A stretch of 64,000 bases of DNA from JAEUMD01 sp036768475 (GCA_036768475.1 DAIPMW010000011.1:62001-126000); one strand, 5' to 3'. Shown: positions 7,956 through 16,883, counted from the stretch's first letter. Numbers and translations: made by a program. The notes: generated by a model not told the origin, from the letters alone.

Positions 7956-8014
7956 GAATCGTTAACGAGATGTTAAGGGTTCAGAGCGCCGCTGGAAACG
8001 AAGCAACGGGATTC
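7956..8014. promoter_or_regulatory. CtrA-like site flanked by two CcrM (GANTC) sites
   Basis: TTAA-CGAGATG-TTAA (7962-7976) is a full TTAA-N7-TTAA motif. GAATC lies directly upstream (7956-7960) and GATTC downstream (8010-8014), both fitting GANTC. The cluster lies between mutY and the divergent DUF721/DciA-like gene, whose start is 44 bp from the CtrA motif. This layout resembles cell-cycle-regulated promoters in Caulobacter; regulation itself is inferred. Confidence 0.55.
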
Positions 8015-8019
8015 GAGGT

Positions 8020-8652
8020 GTGAAAAGGCTGGACGAAAGGTTAGACGCGGCAGAACGCGCACGCCCTGTAGGTCGGACAGTTGGCGGAGCGTCGTCTGAC
8101 GACGTCTGGCGGCCCCGCGGTGGCGGACCCAGTGCCCGCGCGATCGCCAGCCTGGTCCCGCGCATCACGCAAAAATCTTTCGAGAAGCACGGTTTTGCGG
8201 CGGCCAGTCTGATCATGGACTGGGCCCAGATCGTCGGCAGCGAGAGGGCATGCGACACGCGTCCCCTCAAGCTCAAATGGCCGCGGCCGGTGGAGAAATT
8301 CGGCGAAACCGCCGAAAGCTGTGAAGGCCGACCAGGAGCGACGCTGGTGCTCCAGGTCGATCCCGCGGTCGCGCTCGATATTCAATACCAATCGGCGCAG
8401 CTCATCGAACGCATCAACGCGTATTTCGGATACCGGGCGGTCGCAAGCCTGCGTCTTGTGCAGGAGACTTTTACACACCATGCCTCGAACGGCCCGAACT
8501 TGGCCGTCCCGGTAACACCGGGCGCCGAAGGGCAACGATCGGACAACGTCGCAAAAGGCCGCTCGGGCGCCGATGATGACCCGCTATCGGCGGCACTGGC
8601 GCGGCTGGGTGCGACCATCGCAGCGCAAATCCGGGCGCGCAACGCGGATTGA
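8020..8652 (+). CDS. DUF721 (DciA-like) protein
   Basis: A 210-residue DUF721 family protein. The conserved core is the segment FEKHGFAAASLIMDWAQIVG, then an RPLKLKWP strand, and LQVDPAVALDIQYQSAQLIERINAYFGY. In bacteria without DnaC/DnaI, DciA proteins of this family interact with and help load the replicative helicase DnaB. The C-terminal 60 residues are low-complexity and end in a predicted helix. The neighbours mutY, dsbA-like and smc form a conserved alphaproteobacterial neighbourhood. GTG 8020 was taken as start; GAGG lies close upstream, so the start is uncertain. Functional assignment is from the family only. Confidence 0.8.
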   Translation: MKRLDERLDAAERARPVGRTVGGASSDDVWRPRGGGPSARAIASLVPRITQKSFEKHGFAAASLIMDWAQIVGSERACDTRPLKLKWPRPVEKFGETAESCEGRPGATLVLQVDPAVALDIQYQSAQLIERINAYFGYRAVASLRLVQETFTHHASNGPNLAVPVTPGAEGQRSDNVAKGRSGADDDPLSAALARLGATIAAQIRARNAD

Positions 8653-8711
8653 TTATCCCGCACGTCGATCACACGTGTTCAGGCAATCGTGATGTCGCCC
8701 GGGGCACCGCC

Positions 8712-8818
8712 CAGAGCATGCTTGGCCGAAGTGTGCAGCGGATCAGCGTGAAAAACATGCAAAAAAACAAGGTGCTGGATCGCGTTCATGTTTCCATCAA
8801 ACATCAACGCGATCTGGT
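8712..8818 (+). repeat. Family A palindromic intergenic repeat, copy 2 (near full length)
   Basis: 107 bp, same orientation and spacing as the 44-kb copy: AGAGCATGCTT, then GTGTGCAGCG, ATCAGCGTGAAAAACATGC, ACAAGGTGCTGGATCGCG, and a second hairpin GCGTTCATGTTT/AAACATCAACGC (11 of 12 pairs). Confidence 0.85.
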
Positions 8819-8965
8819 ATGCGTTCAGTTGGCATTCAAGCGGGTTTTGCCTTAATGCATCGACGGCTCCGTGCTATGGGCTCAGCCTGTAGGAGCGGGC
8901 CGCGTGGCGTGCACGCCCATTGGGACGAGGCGCCAAAGACCCGACCGAACGAAGGAGCATCACAC

Positions 8966-9664
8966 GTGACTGAGACCGCCGACCGTTCAACTCTCGCCGC
9001 CATCACGCGCCGCCGGCTGCTGGCCGGAACGGCCGCGTTCGCCAGTGTCGCGGCGACAGGGCTGACCTCACACGTCGCAATGGCCCAGCGGCGCGGCGCC
9101 GGGCCGACCGAGATTCCGGTCGAAGATCTCATGAAGACGGTGGACGGGCTGTCCGACGTCGCTCTGGGTCCGGCTGAAGCAAAAGTCACGATCGTCGAAT
9201 ATGCCTCAATGACGTGCGGCCATTGCAGCAAGTTCCACAACGAGACTTTCCCCAAGGTCAAGGAAAAGTACATCGACACCGGCAAGGTGCGCTTCATCAT
9301 GCGCGAATTCCCGCTCGACAATCTCGCAGCGGCCGCATCGATGCTGGCGCGGTGTGCTCCGGGCGATAAAGTCTACCCGATGATCGACATGCTCTTCAAA
9401 ACGCAGCCTGAATGGGCATACGTGCAGGGCAATCCGGTACCGAAGCTGTTCGAAATCGCCAAGCAGGCGGGTTTCACACAGGAAAGCTTCGACAAGTGCC
9501 TGACGAACCAGAAGTTACTCGACCAGATTAACGCACAGCGCGCGCGCGCATCCGACCAGTTCGGCGTCTCGGCCACGCCGACGTTCTTCATCAACGGCAA
9601 GAAGCTGCAGGGTGCGCCCACCCTCGAGGCATTCGATGCCATGATCGACCCGCTGCTCAAGTAA
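8966..9664 (+). CDS. DsbA-family thiol oxidoreductase, Tat-like signal
   Basis: A 232-residue thioredoxin-fold protein of the DsbA/DSBA-like group. The N-terminus has a twin-arginine-like stretch TRRRLLAGTAAFASVAATG, suggesting Tat export and periplasmic function. The redox motif CGHC is at C84-C87 (YASMTCGHCSKFH) and the cis-Pro loop is VSATPTFFINGK. GTG 8966 was chosen because GAAGGAG (8951-8957) lies 8 nt upstream; the open frame extends 49 codons further 5' without support. A second DsbA-like gene follows 30 bp downstream, then smc. It likely forms or shuffles disulfides of exported proteins; a partner DsbB is not in the window. Confidence 0.88.
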   Translation: MTETADRSTLAAITRRRLLAGTAAFASVAATGLTSHVAMAQRRGAGPTEIPVEDLMKTVDGLSDVALGPAEAKVTIVEYASMTCGHCSKFHNETFPKVKEKYIDTGKVRFIMREFPLDNLAAAASMLARCAPGDKVYPMIDMLFKTQPEWAYVQGNPVPKLFEIAKQAGFTQESFDKCLTNQKLLDQINAQRARASDQFGVSATPTFFINGKKLQGAPTLEAFDAMIDPLLK

Positions 9665-9694
9665 CCGCAGCGCCAGAGGGGGAACTGCAAAGCC

Positions 9695-10525
9695 TTGCGC
9701 ATGATACGCGCCATCGCCATCGGCTTGATCTCGGTGATCGGCGCAGGTCTCGCGGCCTGCGCCAATGACCAGATTCTGAGCGTCGGCAACTCTACGCAAG
9801 ACCCGGTCCCCGCAACCACCGCATCGACCTCGGCCTACGGCGATAGCCGCGGCGCGTCGACGTCGGACGGCGTGCTGGTCAACCCACTCAGCGGCGAGGT
9901 CACCGATCGACCGCCGGGCGGGCGCGATGTCATCGCCAATCCATCGGTGGGCGAGATCATGAAGACCGGACCGCTTCCGGAGATGGCGTGGGGCCGCGCG
10001 GATGCCCCGGTGACCGTCATCAAGTATATGTCGCTGACCTGCCCCTATTGCCGGCGTTTCCAGCTCGAGGTGTTTCCGGCCTTCAAGAAAGCCTATGTCG
10101 ACACCGGCAAGGTGCGCTTCATCATTCGCGAATTCCCGATTGGTCGCGCATCCGGCAATGCAACCATCGCGCTACGTTGCGCGGGGCCTGAGAAATACCT
10201 CGATCTTTATGAAAAATTCCTCGCGCAACAGGCCTCCTGGGTGTCGCAGGAGGTGCGGCTCGACGCCATTTATGCAGTCGCCCAACAGGTGGGGATGAGC
10301 AGAACCCAGTTCGACCAGTGCCTACAGAATCAGGCCATGATCGACGGGTTGAAGTGGATCAAGGATCGCGGACGTACGCTCGGCATCATCGGTACACCGA
10401 ATTTCTTCGTCGACGGCAAGCTGGTAAAACGGGTGCTATCGCTCGAAGATCTCTCGGCGATGGTCGAAACCGCACTCGCCGCCAAGACCGGCGCCGCCCC
10501 AACCACTGCGGCGGCAACGCGCTAG
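9695..10525 (+). CDS. DsbA-family lipoprotein
   Basis: A 276-residue protein with a lipoprotein signal (IGAGLAAC, lipidated C22), a proline- and serine-rich linker of about 70 residues, and a DsbA-like domain with CPYC (C115-C118, YMSLTCPYCRRF) and cis-Pro loop GTPNFFVDGK. It is therefore probably a membrane-tethered periplasmic oxidoreductase. It parallels the upstream gene (shared VRFI-REFP segment), consistent with tandem duplication followed by divergence in anchoring. TTG 9695 has an AGAGGGGGA ribosome binding site 11 nt upstream; ATG 9701 is the alternative. The TAG stop abuts a family A repeat. Confidence 0.85.
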   Translation: MRMIRAIAIGLISVIGAGLAACANDQILSVGNSTQDPVPATTASTSAYGDSRGASTSDGVLVNPLSGEVTDRPPGGRDVIANPSVGEIMKTGPLPEMAWGRADAPVTVIKYMSLTCPYCRRFQLEVFPAFKKAYVDTGKVRFIIREFPIGRASGNATIALRCAGPEKYLDLYEKFLAQQASWVSQEVRLDAIYAVAQQVGMSRTQFDQCLQNQAMIDGLKWIKDRGRTLGIIGTPNFFVDGKLVKRVLSLEDLSAMVETALAAKTGAAPTTAAATR

Positions 10526-10620
10526 ATTGTGTTTCATGGACACACGTAGACAATTCAGTTCTGTGTTTTGAGCATATTTGTCACGCTGAACTGCGTCCCA
10601 CGTCAGCTAAACATGCTCTA
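10523..10620 (-). repeat. Family A palindromic intergenic repeat, copy 3
   Basis: Reverse-oriented copy beginning at the TAG stop of the DsbA-like lipoprotein gene and ending AAACATGCTCTA. It keeps TTTTGAGCAT, CACGCTGAAC and CAGCTAAACATGCTC; the second hairpin is degenerate. Confidence 0.75.
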
Positions 10621-10810
10621 AGCGACGGCGGGTCAGCCCAGCGCTTGGCGTGGACGTGCGACCGCAAAAACTGTGACCGTGTCGGTTGTGTGTGCTTTAT
10701 CCGCGTTCCGAGTTGCTTGCACATCGATATGTTGCCACATCACACAACGCAGCGTTTCGGCCGAGCACGTGCGCGGCACATGAGAATGGAGCCTTGAAAA
10801 ACCGCGTCCA

Positions 10811-13800
10811 ATGAAGATCAGCCGCCTCAGATTGATGGGCTTCAAATCCTTCGTGGAGCCGACCGAGCTCGTCATCGAGCCGGGGCTGACGGGCGTCGTT
10901 GGCCCAAATGGATGCGGCAAATCGAACCTTCTGGAAGCCCTCCGCTGGGTGATGGGCGAGACGTCGCACAAATCCATGCGTGCGGCCGCGATGGACGACG
11001 TGATCTTTTCGGGAACCTCGCATCGGCCGCCACGCATGGCCGCCGAGGTCACCATGTTCCTCGACAACGCGGAGCGGCAGGCGCCGGCGGAATACAACGA
11101 CCGCGACGCGATCGAGATCACGCGCCGCATCGAGCGCGAAGCCGGCTCGGCCTATCGCATCAATGGAAAGGATGCGCGCGCGCGCGACATCAAGATCCTG
11201 TTCGAGGACGCGGCGACCGGCGCGCGTTCGCCCGCATTGGTGCGCCAGGGGCAGATCGGCGAGATCGTCAACGCAAAACCCGAGCAGCGCCGCCGCATCC
11301 TGGAGGATGCAGCCGGCATCGCCGGGTTGCACTCGCGCCGCCACGAGGCGGAGCTGCGGCTCAAGGCGGCTGAGACGAACCTTGCCCGCATCAACGACGT
11401 GCTGGGACAAGTCACCTCACAGATCGATTCGCTGAAACGGCAGGCCCGGCAGGCGCGACGCTACAAGGATCTGTCGGAAGAGATCCGCAAGCAGGAAGCG
11501 CTGCTCGCGCATCTGAAATGGACCGACGCGCAGGCACAGGTCGATCAGTGCGAATTCAATCTGCGCGATGCGCTTGAGACGCTAACCAAGGCGCTCGCAG
11601 AGGAGACGCAGTCCCTCAAGCACGAGACAGCATGCGCGGGTGCCCTGCCATCCCTCCGCGAGGCGGAAGCCCAGCGCGCGGCAGCACTGCACCGGCTCAA
11701 GGTCGAGGTCGAGACGTTCGAGCGCGAGGCGCAGCAGGCCGCCGACCGGCAGCGGGAGCTGGAAGCGCGCGCACAGCAGCTCACCGCCGATCTCATCCGC
11801 GAGGAGACGCTCGTTGCAGAGGCGCGCGACCTGATTGAGCGGCTCGAGGACGAGATCACGGAGCTGCATCAAGCAGATACGGAGGCGGCCGACGCCGAAC
11901 AGGCAGCGGCTTTAGCGCATCAGGCAGCCGCGGCGGCATTGGCGGCATCAGAAGCGGTGCTGGCCGAGGTGACGCACCGCTCCGCCGAGGCGCGCGCGGC
12001 GCGGCGTGCGCTCGAGGCGGCGGCGGCAGAGCGGCGGACCATACGCGAGAAGCTGGAGCGCCAGCTCGCAGCGCTGCACGCGCAGGAGCGCGAGATCGCC
12101 TCACACGCGCCACAGAACGATCTGGTTGCGGAATTGAGCGAACTCGTCACCCGTCTCGGCGATGAGATTGCTGAGATCGAAGCGCGCCAGCAGGCCTGCG
12201 AGACGCGCGTCGCAGCGCTCTGCGAAGATCTCAAGGCCAAGCGCGCGGCTGCAGAAAAGGCGCGACTTGCGATTGCCGCCATGACGGCCGAGCGCGAGAC
12301 GCTGTCGCGCCTGCTCGTCGTTCAGCGCGAGGGCGACATGCCAGCGATCGTCGACCAGTTGCGCGTGGCCCCAGGCTACGAGACAGCGCTCGGTGCTGCC
12401 CTCGGCGATGATCTCGATGCGCCGGCGGGCGACGAGGGGTCGGTGCATTGGCGTCTCATCGTGGCAACCGGGGCCGATCCAGCACTGCCGGCGGGTGTGG
12501 AACCCCTCGTCCATTACGTCACGGGCCCGACCGAACTGAAGCGTCGTCTGGCGCAGGTCGGCGTCGTGGACCGCGCCGCGGGCGCCAGCCTGCAAATGAT
12601 GCTCGAAGTCGGGCAGCGCCTGGTCAGCCGGGAGGGTGATCTTTGGCGGTGGGACGGATACGTGGCTGCCGCCGACGGCGTGACCGCAGCCGCCCAGCGA
12701 CTAGCGCAGAAGAACCACCTCGCGGCGCTCGCTTTCGAGGAAGCCGAAGCGCGCGAAGCTGCCGATACGATCGCGGACGCCGAGACGGTTGCCGAGGCGG
12801 CATCGGCCGAAGCCGAGTCCGAGCTGCGTGCGCTGGCGCAAACATGGCGCGCGACGCAGGCCCGCCTGGGGCAGGCGCGCGATCAGCTGGCGGCGGCGGA
12901 CCGGGAAGCGCGGGAGAGGGAAACGAAGCTTGCAGCGGTCCTGGAAGCACGGGCGCGAACCGAGGATGACCTCACCGAAGCATATCAGCGTGCCGAGGAG
13001 GATGCGCTGGCACTCGAAGCCCTGGCGCTCACCGACGAGATCGACGCGGAGCTGGCACAGGCTCGTTGCCACACCGAACAAAAGCGCACGTCACTGGCTG
13101 GCGCACTGGCACACGTCTCCGAGCTTTCGCGTGCCCGCCGCAGCCGCGATGAGCGGCGAACGGCGGCTGTCGCGGATCTGGAACGGTGGAAATCGCGGAG
13201 CACGAACGCTGAGCAGCAGATCACGCGCCTTAAGGAGCGGGCGGCTGCCACGCGCGTGGAGATGGAAAGCTTCGCAGATTTGCCGGCGAAACTTGATGCA
13301 CGACGCCAAGCTCTGCGCGATGCCGTGAGCGCAGCAGACGTGGAGCGCCAGCAGACCGCCGACGCACTCGCCGCGGCAGAAATATCCTTCCATGAGGCGC
13401 AAAAAGCCCTGCGGGCCGCGAACGGCACCGTTTCCAACGCCCGCGAGGCACGCGCGCGGATCGAGGCACAACTTGAAGCCGCGCGCGAACGCCGCCAGGA
13501 CGAGGCTCGGCGGATTCGCGAGAAGCTGGGCGTCATTCCCGAAGGCTGCCTGCCGCTCGCCGGCTACACGCCGGAGGATGAACTGCCTGCGTTGAACGAC
13601 GTGGACCGGCAACTTGCAAGGCTCAAGACCGACCGCGACCGGCTGGGTGGCGTCAACCTCGCTGCCGACGACGAACTGACGACGATGGCTGAGCAGTTCG
13701 CGACACTCGATGCCGAGCGGCGCGACGTCGAGGAGGCCATCGCGAAACTGCGCGGCGCGATCGGTCAGCTCAACCGGGAGGCGAAGAAGCGGCTCGACGA

Positions 13801-14269
13801 GGCCTTCCACACGGTCGACGGCCACTTCGCACGTCTTTTCACGACGCTTTTCGGTGGCGGGGAAGCGCGGCTGGAAATGATCGAGGGCGAGGATCCGCTG
13901 GAAGGAGGGCTGGAAATCATCGCCAAGCCGCCAGGCAAGAAACCGGCCACGCTGTCGCTGCTATCGGGCGGCGAGCAGACGCTGACGGCATTATCACTGA
14001 TCTTCGCGGTGTTCCTGACCAACCCCTCGCCGATTTGCGTGCTCGACGAGGTCGACGCGCCCCTGGACGATGCCAACGTCGATCGCTTCTGTACGCTGAT
14101 GGAAAGAATGGCCGCCGATACCGCGACGCGCTTTCTCGTCATCACCCACCACCCGATGACGATGGCACGCATGAACCGCCTTTTCGGAGTAACGATGGCG
14201 GAAAAGGGCGTCTCACAGCTCGTCTCGGTGAACCTCGAAACTGCGCACGGCTTCCTTGAGGCGGTTTAA
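10811..14269 (+). CDS. smc: Chromosome segregation ATPase SMC
   Basis: An 1152-residue SMC protein. Walker A GPNGCGKSN is at 31-39; two long coiled coils (about 170-510 and 665-1000, rich in Ala, Glu and Arg) flank a hinge near 510-660; the ABC signature LSGGEQTL starts near 1052 and Walker B CVLDEVDAPLDD near 1077. Length is normal for bacterial SMC. The protein dimerises through the hinge, binds ScpA/ScpB and condenses DNA behind the replication origin; scpAB are not in the window. It follows the two DsbA-like genes, with a family A repeat in the 285-bp gap, so a separate promoter is likely. Confidence 0.97.
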   Translation: MKISRLRLMGFKSFVEPTELVIEPGLTGVVGPNGCGKSNLLEALRWVMGETSHKSMRAAAMDDVIFSGTSHRPPRMAAEVTMFLDNAERQAPAEYNDRDAIEITRRIEREAGSAYRINGKDARARDIKILFEDAATGARSPALVRQGQIGEIVNAKPEQRRRILEDAAGIAGLHSRRHEAELRLKAAETNLARINDVLGQVTSQIDSLKRQARQARRYKDLSEEIRKQEALLAHLKWTDAQAQVDQCEFNLRDALETLTKALAEETQSLKHETACAGALPSLREAEAQRAAALHRLKVEVETFEREAQQAADRQRELEARAQQLTADLIREETLVAEARDLIERLEDEITELHQADTEAADAEQAAALAHQAAAAALAASEAVLAEVTHRSAEARAARRALEAAAAERRTIREKLERQLAALHAQEREIASHAPQNDLVAELSELVTRLGDEIAEIEARQQACETRVAALCEDLKAKRAAAEKARLAIAAMTAERETLSRLLVVQREGDMPAIVDQLRVAPGYETALGAALGDDLDAPAGDEGSVHWRLIVATGADPALPAGVEPLVHYVTGPTELKRRLAQVGVVDRAAGASLQMMLEVGQRLVSREGDLWRWDGYVAAADGVTAAAQRLAQKNHLAALAFEEAEAREAADTIADAETVAEAASAEAESELRALAQTWRATQARLGQARDQLAAADREARERETKLAAVLEARARTEDDLTEAYQRAEEDALALEALALTDEIDAELAQARCHTEQKRTSLAGALAHVSELSRARRSRDERRTAAVADLERWKSRSTNAEQQITRLKERAAATRVEMESFADLPAKLDARRQALRDAVSAADVERQQTADALAAAEISFHEAQKALRAANGTVSNAREARARIEAQLEAARERRQDEARRIREKLGVIPEGCLPLAGYTPEDELPALNDVDRQLARLKTDRDRLGGVNLAADDELTTMAEQFATLDAERRDVEEAIAKLRGAIGQLNREAKKRLDEAFHTVDGHFARLFTTLFGGGEARLEMIEGEDPLEGGLEIIAKPPGKKPATLSLLSGGEQTLTALSLIFAVFLTNPSPICVLDEVDAPLDDANVDRFCTLMERMAADTATRFLVITHHPMTMARMNRLFGVTMAEKGVSQLVSVNLETAHGFLEAV

Positions 14270-14705
14270 GGGCGCTGTCCCAGCACCCTCCATCCGCCGA
14301 GGTGACCCCCAAGGGGCGGTTAGCGGCTGCATTGAGCCGGACCAACGGAACGGTCGCGTGCCGCCGCTGCGGGTGGATTGGAGCCCATGGTGAGGCAGCG
14401 GGCGCAGCGGTCTTGTCCTTTCGGCCAGGGCGGTTCCGCCGGCGGCGCAGAAACACACTTCGCCGGGTCGCATCGGCGCCGAGGACGCGGCGCGCAGAAG
14501 TCCGAAAATGCGCGCTTGCAGGGCGTTTCATATTCACGGCCGCGAAGGCGCACGTGTCGGCTGAAACGCCCTCGGAATTGCCCCCAGAATCACGACGTTT
14601 GTCGGGGTCGCGTTTTCTTGACACCCATATAGCCCCTCTCTATGGTGCGCCGCGTTCGGACCTCGCGAGAGGGCCGGATTCCTCGTTCTCAGGGTCTTGC
14701 CCGAC
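14270..14705. other. Intergenic region before the atp operon
   Basis: This GC-rich stretch of 436 bp shows no convincing gene; overlapping frames on both strands lack ribosome binding sites or known motifs. The functional element visible is the promoter at 14618-14646. Confidence 0.5.
14618..14646 (+). promoter_or_regulatory. Sigma70-type promoter of the atp F0 operon
   Basis: TTGACA (14618-14623), 17-nt spacer, TATGGT (14641-14646). Transcription would start near 14653, leaving a leader of roughly 50 nt before atpI. Confidence 0.65.
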
Positions 14706-15116
14706 ATGTCGAATTCTTCGAATGGTCAGGAACGAAACGAGGGGAAGCTAAGCCCTCAGGAAATCGCTCAGTTCGAGCGCAGGGTTTCCGAGCTCGACAA
14801 GAAGCTCGGGAAGGTGCGCGCGGGCAAGGCTGCCGAGGCTGATGCGCATGGCCGTTCCGCCGTCGGCGGACGTGGTATGAGCTACGGCTTCAAGATCGGC
14901 TCCGAGTTTGTCGGGGCCATTCTCGTGGGGGCGGCGATCGGCTATGGCCTGGATTACCTGCTGGGCACTAAGCCGTGGCTTCTCTTGCTGTTCTTCTTGT
15001 TGGGCTTTGCCGCCGGCGTGCTCAACGTGATGCGCGGATATCGGCAATTGCAAGGCGATATCACGCGCGAGACCGGCGGCAACATCGGCAAAGATCTGCC
15101 GGACGACGATGATTGA
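14706..15116 (+). CDS. atpI: ATP synthase protein I (AtpI)
   Basis: A 136-residue membrane protein. The soluble N-terminal 60 residues include a charged helix (AQFERRVSELDKKLGKVRAG); two hydrophobic segments follow (IGSEFVGAILVGAAIGYGLDYLL and PWLLLLFFLLGFAAGVLNVMR), matching the AtpI/Gct family. AtpI aids assembly of the c-ring. It is the first gene of the order atpI-B-E-b'-b typical of Alphaproteobacteria, where F0 and F1 genes are in separate operons. ATG 14706 is preferred over TTG 14697. A strong promoter lies upstream. Confidence 0.9.
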   Translation: MSNSSNGQERNEGKLSPQEIAQFERRVSELDKKLGKVRAGKAAEADAHGRSAVGGRGMSYGFKIGSEFVGAILVGAAIGYGLDYLLGTKPWLLLLFFLLGFAAGVLNVMRGYRQLQGDITRETGGNIGKDLPDDDD

Positions 15117-15134
15117 CAACCTTGGGGGTTGAAC

Positions 15135-15938
15135 GTGGCATCTGAAACTCATGGCGGCGGCGGCATGCCGGATCCGATCCATCAGTTCGAGATCAAGAGG
15201 CTTATTCCGATCGAGCTGTTCGGACTGGATGCCACCTTCACGAACTCCGCCCTGTTCATGGTGCTGGCTGTCGCGCTTATTGCGGGCTTCCTCATCTTCT
15301 CGATGCAGGGCCGCTCCCTGGTTCCGACGCGGCTGCAGTCACTTTCCGAGCTGCTCTACGAGTTCGTCGCCAACATGGTGCGCGACACTATGGGGCATGG
15401 TCACGACGACCATGGCCACGACCACGGCTATATGAAGTTCTTCCCGCTGGTCTTTACGATCTTCATCTTCATCCTGACGCTCAACATGCTGGGCATGATC
15501 CCGGGCTTTTTCACGTCGACCAGCCATCTGGCGGTGACGGCCAGCCTGGCGATCCTCGTGTTCGTCACGGTGCTCATCGTCGGCTTTGCCAAGAATGGCG
15601 CCGGCTTTCTGAAGCTCTTCGTACCGACTGGCGTGCCGATCTACGTTCTGCCGCTGGTGGTCGCCATCGAGGTCATCTCGTTCCTGTCGCGTCCCGTCAG
15701 CCACTCGGTGCGTTTGTTCGCCAATATGCTGGCCGGCCACATCACGCTGAAGGTATTCGCCGGCTTCATCATCATGCTGCTCGGTGCGGGCGGTGCCTAT
15801 GGCATCCTGTCGATCCTGCCGCTTGCCATGGCGACAGCGCTGACCGCGCTCGAGTTCCTGGTCGCATTCCTGCAGGCCTACGTTTTCGCAATGCTGACCT
15901 GCATGTACCTCAACGACGCGCTCCATCCGGCCCACTGA
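15135..15938 (+). CDS. atpB: F0 ATP synthase subunit a
   Basis: A 267-residue integral membrane protein that forms the proton half-channels of F0. The essential Arg is in SVRLFANMLAGH (R193). Hydrophobic helices occupy residues 35-55, 95-115, 125-155, 165-190 and 200-260. A His/Asp-rich loop (GHGHDDHGHDHGYM) at about 84-97 is unusual-looking but occurs in related sequences. GTG 15135 gives MASETHGGG; TTG 15129 is an alternative. It is followed by atpE after 68 bp. Confidence 0.96.
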   Translation: MASETHGGGGMPDPIHQFEIKRLIPIELFGLDATFTNSALFMVLAVALIAGFLIFSMQGRSLVPTRLQSLSELLYEFVANMVRDTMGHGHDDHGHDHGYMKFFPLVFTIFIFILTLNMLGMIPGFFTSTSHLAVTASLAILVFVTVLIVGFAKNGAGFLKLFVPTGVPIYVLPLVVAIEVISFLSRPVSHSVRLFANMLAGHITLKVFAGFIIMLLGAGGAYGILSILPLAMATALTALEFLVAFLQAYVFAMLTCMYLNDALHPAH

Positions 15939-16006
15939 CGACTAAGGCGCGCGACGCAACGCTTCCAAACCATTCGGACCCATCCAAACCGTCAAGGAGA
16001 ACAACC

Positions 16007-16231
16007 ATGGATCCAGCTTCCGCCAAGCTCATCGGCGCCGGTCTTGCTGCTATCGGCACGGGTGCCGCTGCTATCGGCGTCGGCAACCTGTTCGGCCAGT
16101 TCCTGCAGGGCGCGCTGCGCAATCCGTCCGCTTCCGATGGCCAGTTCGGCCGGCTGATCTTCGGCTTCGCCGTGACCGAAGCGCTCGGCATCTTCGCGCT
16201 GCTGATTGCGTTCCTGCTGCTGTTCACCTGA
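16007..16231 (+). CDS. atpE: F0 ATP synthase subunit c
   Basis: A 74-residue two-helix proteolipid that forms the rotating c-ring. The hairpin loop is QGALRNPSASDG, with the conserved RNP; the proton-carrying Glu is E58 (FAVTEALGIF). AAGGAGAAC lies 7 nt before the ATG, a strong ribosome binding site as expected for the most abundant subunit. Confidence 0.97.
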   Translation: MDPASAKLIGAGLAAIGTGAAAIGVGNLFGQFLQGALRNPSASDGQFGRLIFGFAVTEALGIFALLIAFLLLFT

Positions 16232-16323
16232 TCTCTCGTCGGATCAGGTCCTTGACTGCGTAACGGTGCGGGCCTTCGTGCCCCACCGTCATGCAGCTTC
16301 AAGCTACCTTCAAGTCGCTCCAT

Positions 16324-16353
16324 CCTTAACTGGACAGGCCTTAACTGGACAGG
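16324..16353 (+). repeat. 15-bp tandem duplication upstream of subunit b'
   Basis: CCTTAACTGGACAGG occurs twice in a row, at 16324-16338 and 16339-16353, ending 2 nt before the ATG of the b' gene. Each unit contains GGACAGG, a weak Shine-Dalgarno-like sequence. Confidence 0.9.
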
Positions 16354-16355
16354 TC

Positions 16356-16883
16356 ATGGCTCAACCGCACAATACCGAGACTGGCGTGCCTGGCGAGGCT
16401 GGCCACAAGGGCGCCTTCCCGCCACTGGATTCGACGCACTTCGCACCGCAGGTCATCTGGCTCGCAATCACGTTCGCGATCCTCTACTGGCTCCTGTCGA
16501 AGATCGCGCTACCTCGCATCGGCGAGGTGATCGAGGAGCGGCGCGACCGCATCCAACGCGACCTCGATGCGGCCGAGGTACTCAAGTCGGAAACCGAGAC
16601 GGCGATCCGCAACTACGAGAAATCCCTTGCCGACGCCCGTTCCAAGGCAAGCGGCATCGCGCGTGACACACGCGAGAAGCTCGCCGCGCAGACCGACAAG
16701 AAGCGGCATGAGAGCGACGCCCAGGTCAACGCGAAGATCGCGGAGGCTGAGAGCCGCATCGCCAGCATGAAGAACAGCGCGCTCGCCTCCATCAGCGACA
16801 TTGCGGCGGAGACGGCGAGCGCCATTGTCGGCAAGCTGATCGGCGAAAACGTCAGCGCCGCCGACGCCAAGAAGCATCTCTGA
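16356..16883 (+). CDS. atpF': F0 ATP synthase subunit b'
   Basis: A 175-residue peripheral stalk subunit of the b' type found in photosynthetic bacteria and Alphaproteobacteria. A soluble N-terminus of about 30 residues precedes one membrane helix (VIWLAITFAILYWLLSKIAL) and a long charged coiled coil (about 58-160) that pairs with subunit b. ATG 16356 gives the usual MAQPHN... start; the frame extends 5' into atpE but without support. The gene overlaps nothing and is followed by subunit b after 26 bp. Confidence 0.95.
   Translation: MAQPHNTETGVPGEAGHKGAFPPLDSTHFAPQVIWLAITFAILYWLLSKIALPRIGEVIEERRDRIQRDLDAAEVLKSETETAIRNYEKSLADARSKASGIARDTREKLAAQTDKKRHESDAQVNAKIAEAESRIASMKNSALASISDIAAETASAIVGKLIGENVSAADAKKHL

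Noticed and set aside
7945..7965. GGTACGTTCGAATCG, resembling a tRNA T-loop
   Set aside because: No acceptor or anticodon stems can be formed around it; it is better explained by the GANTC/CtrA cluster.
14213..14751. Several frames between smc and atpI
   Set aside because: They run across the atp promoter and the end of smc; composition is consistent with noncoding GC-rich DNA.
15372..15432. His/Asp-rich loop in subunit a considered as a foreign insertion
   Set aside because: The reading frame, codon use and flanking helices are normal, and similar His-rich loops occur in this subunit elsewhere.
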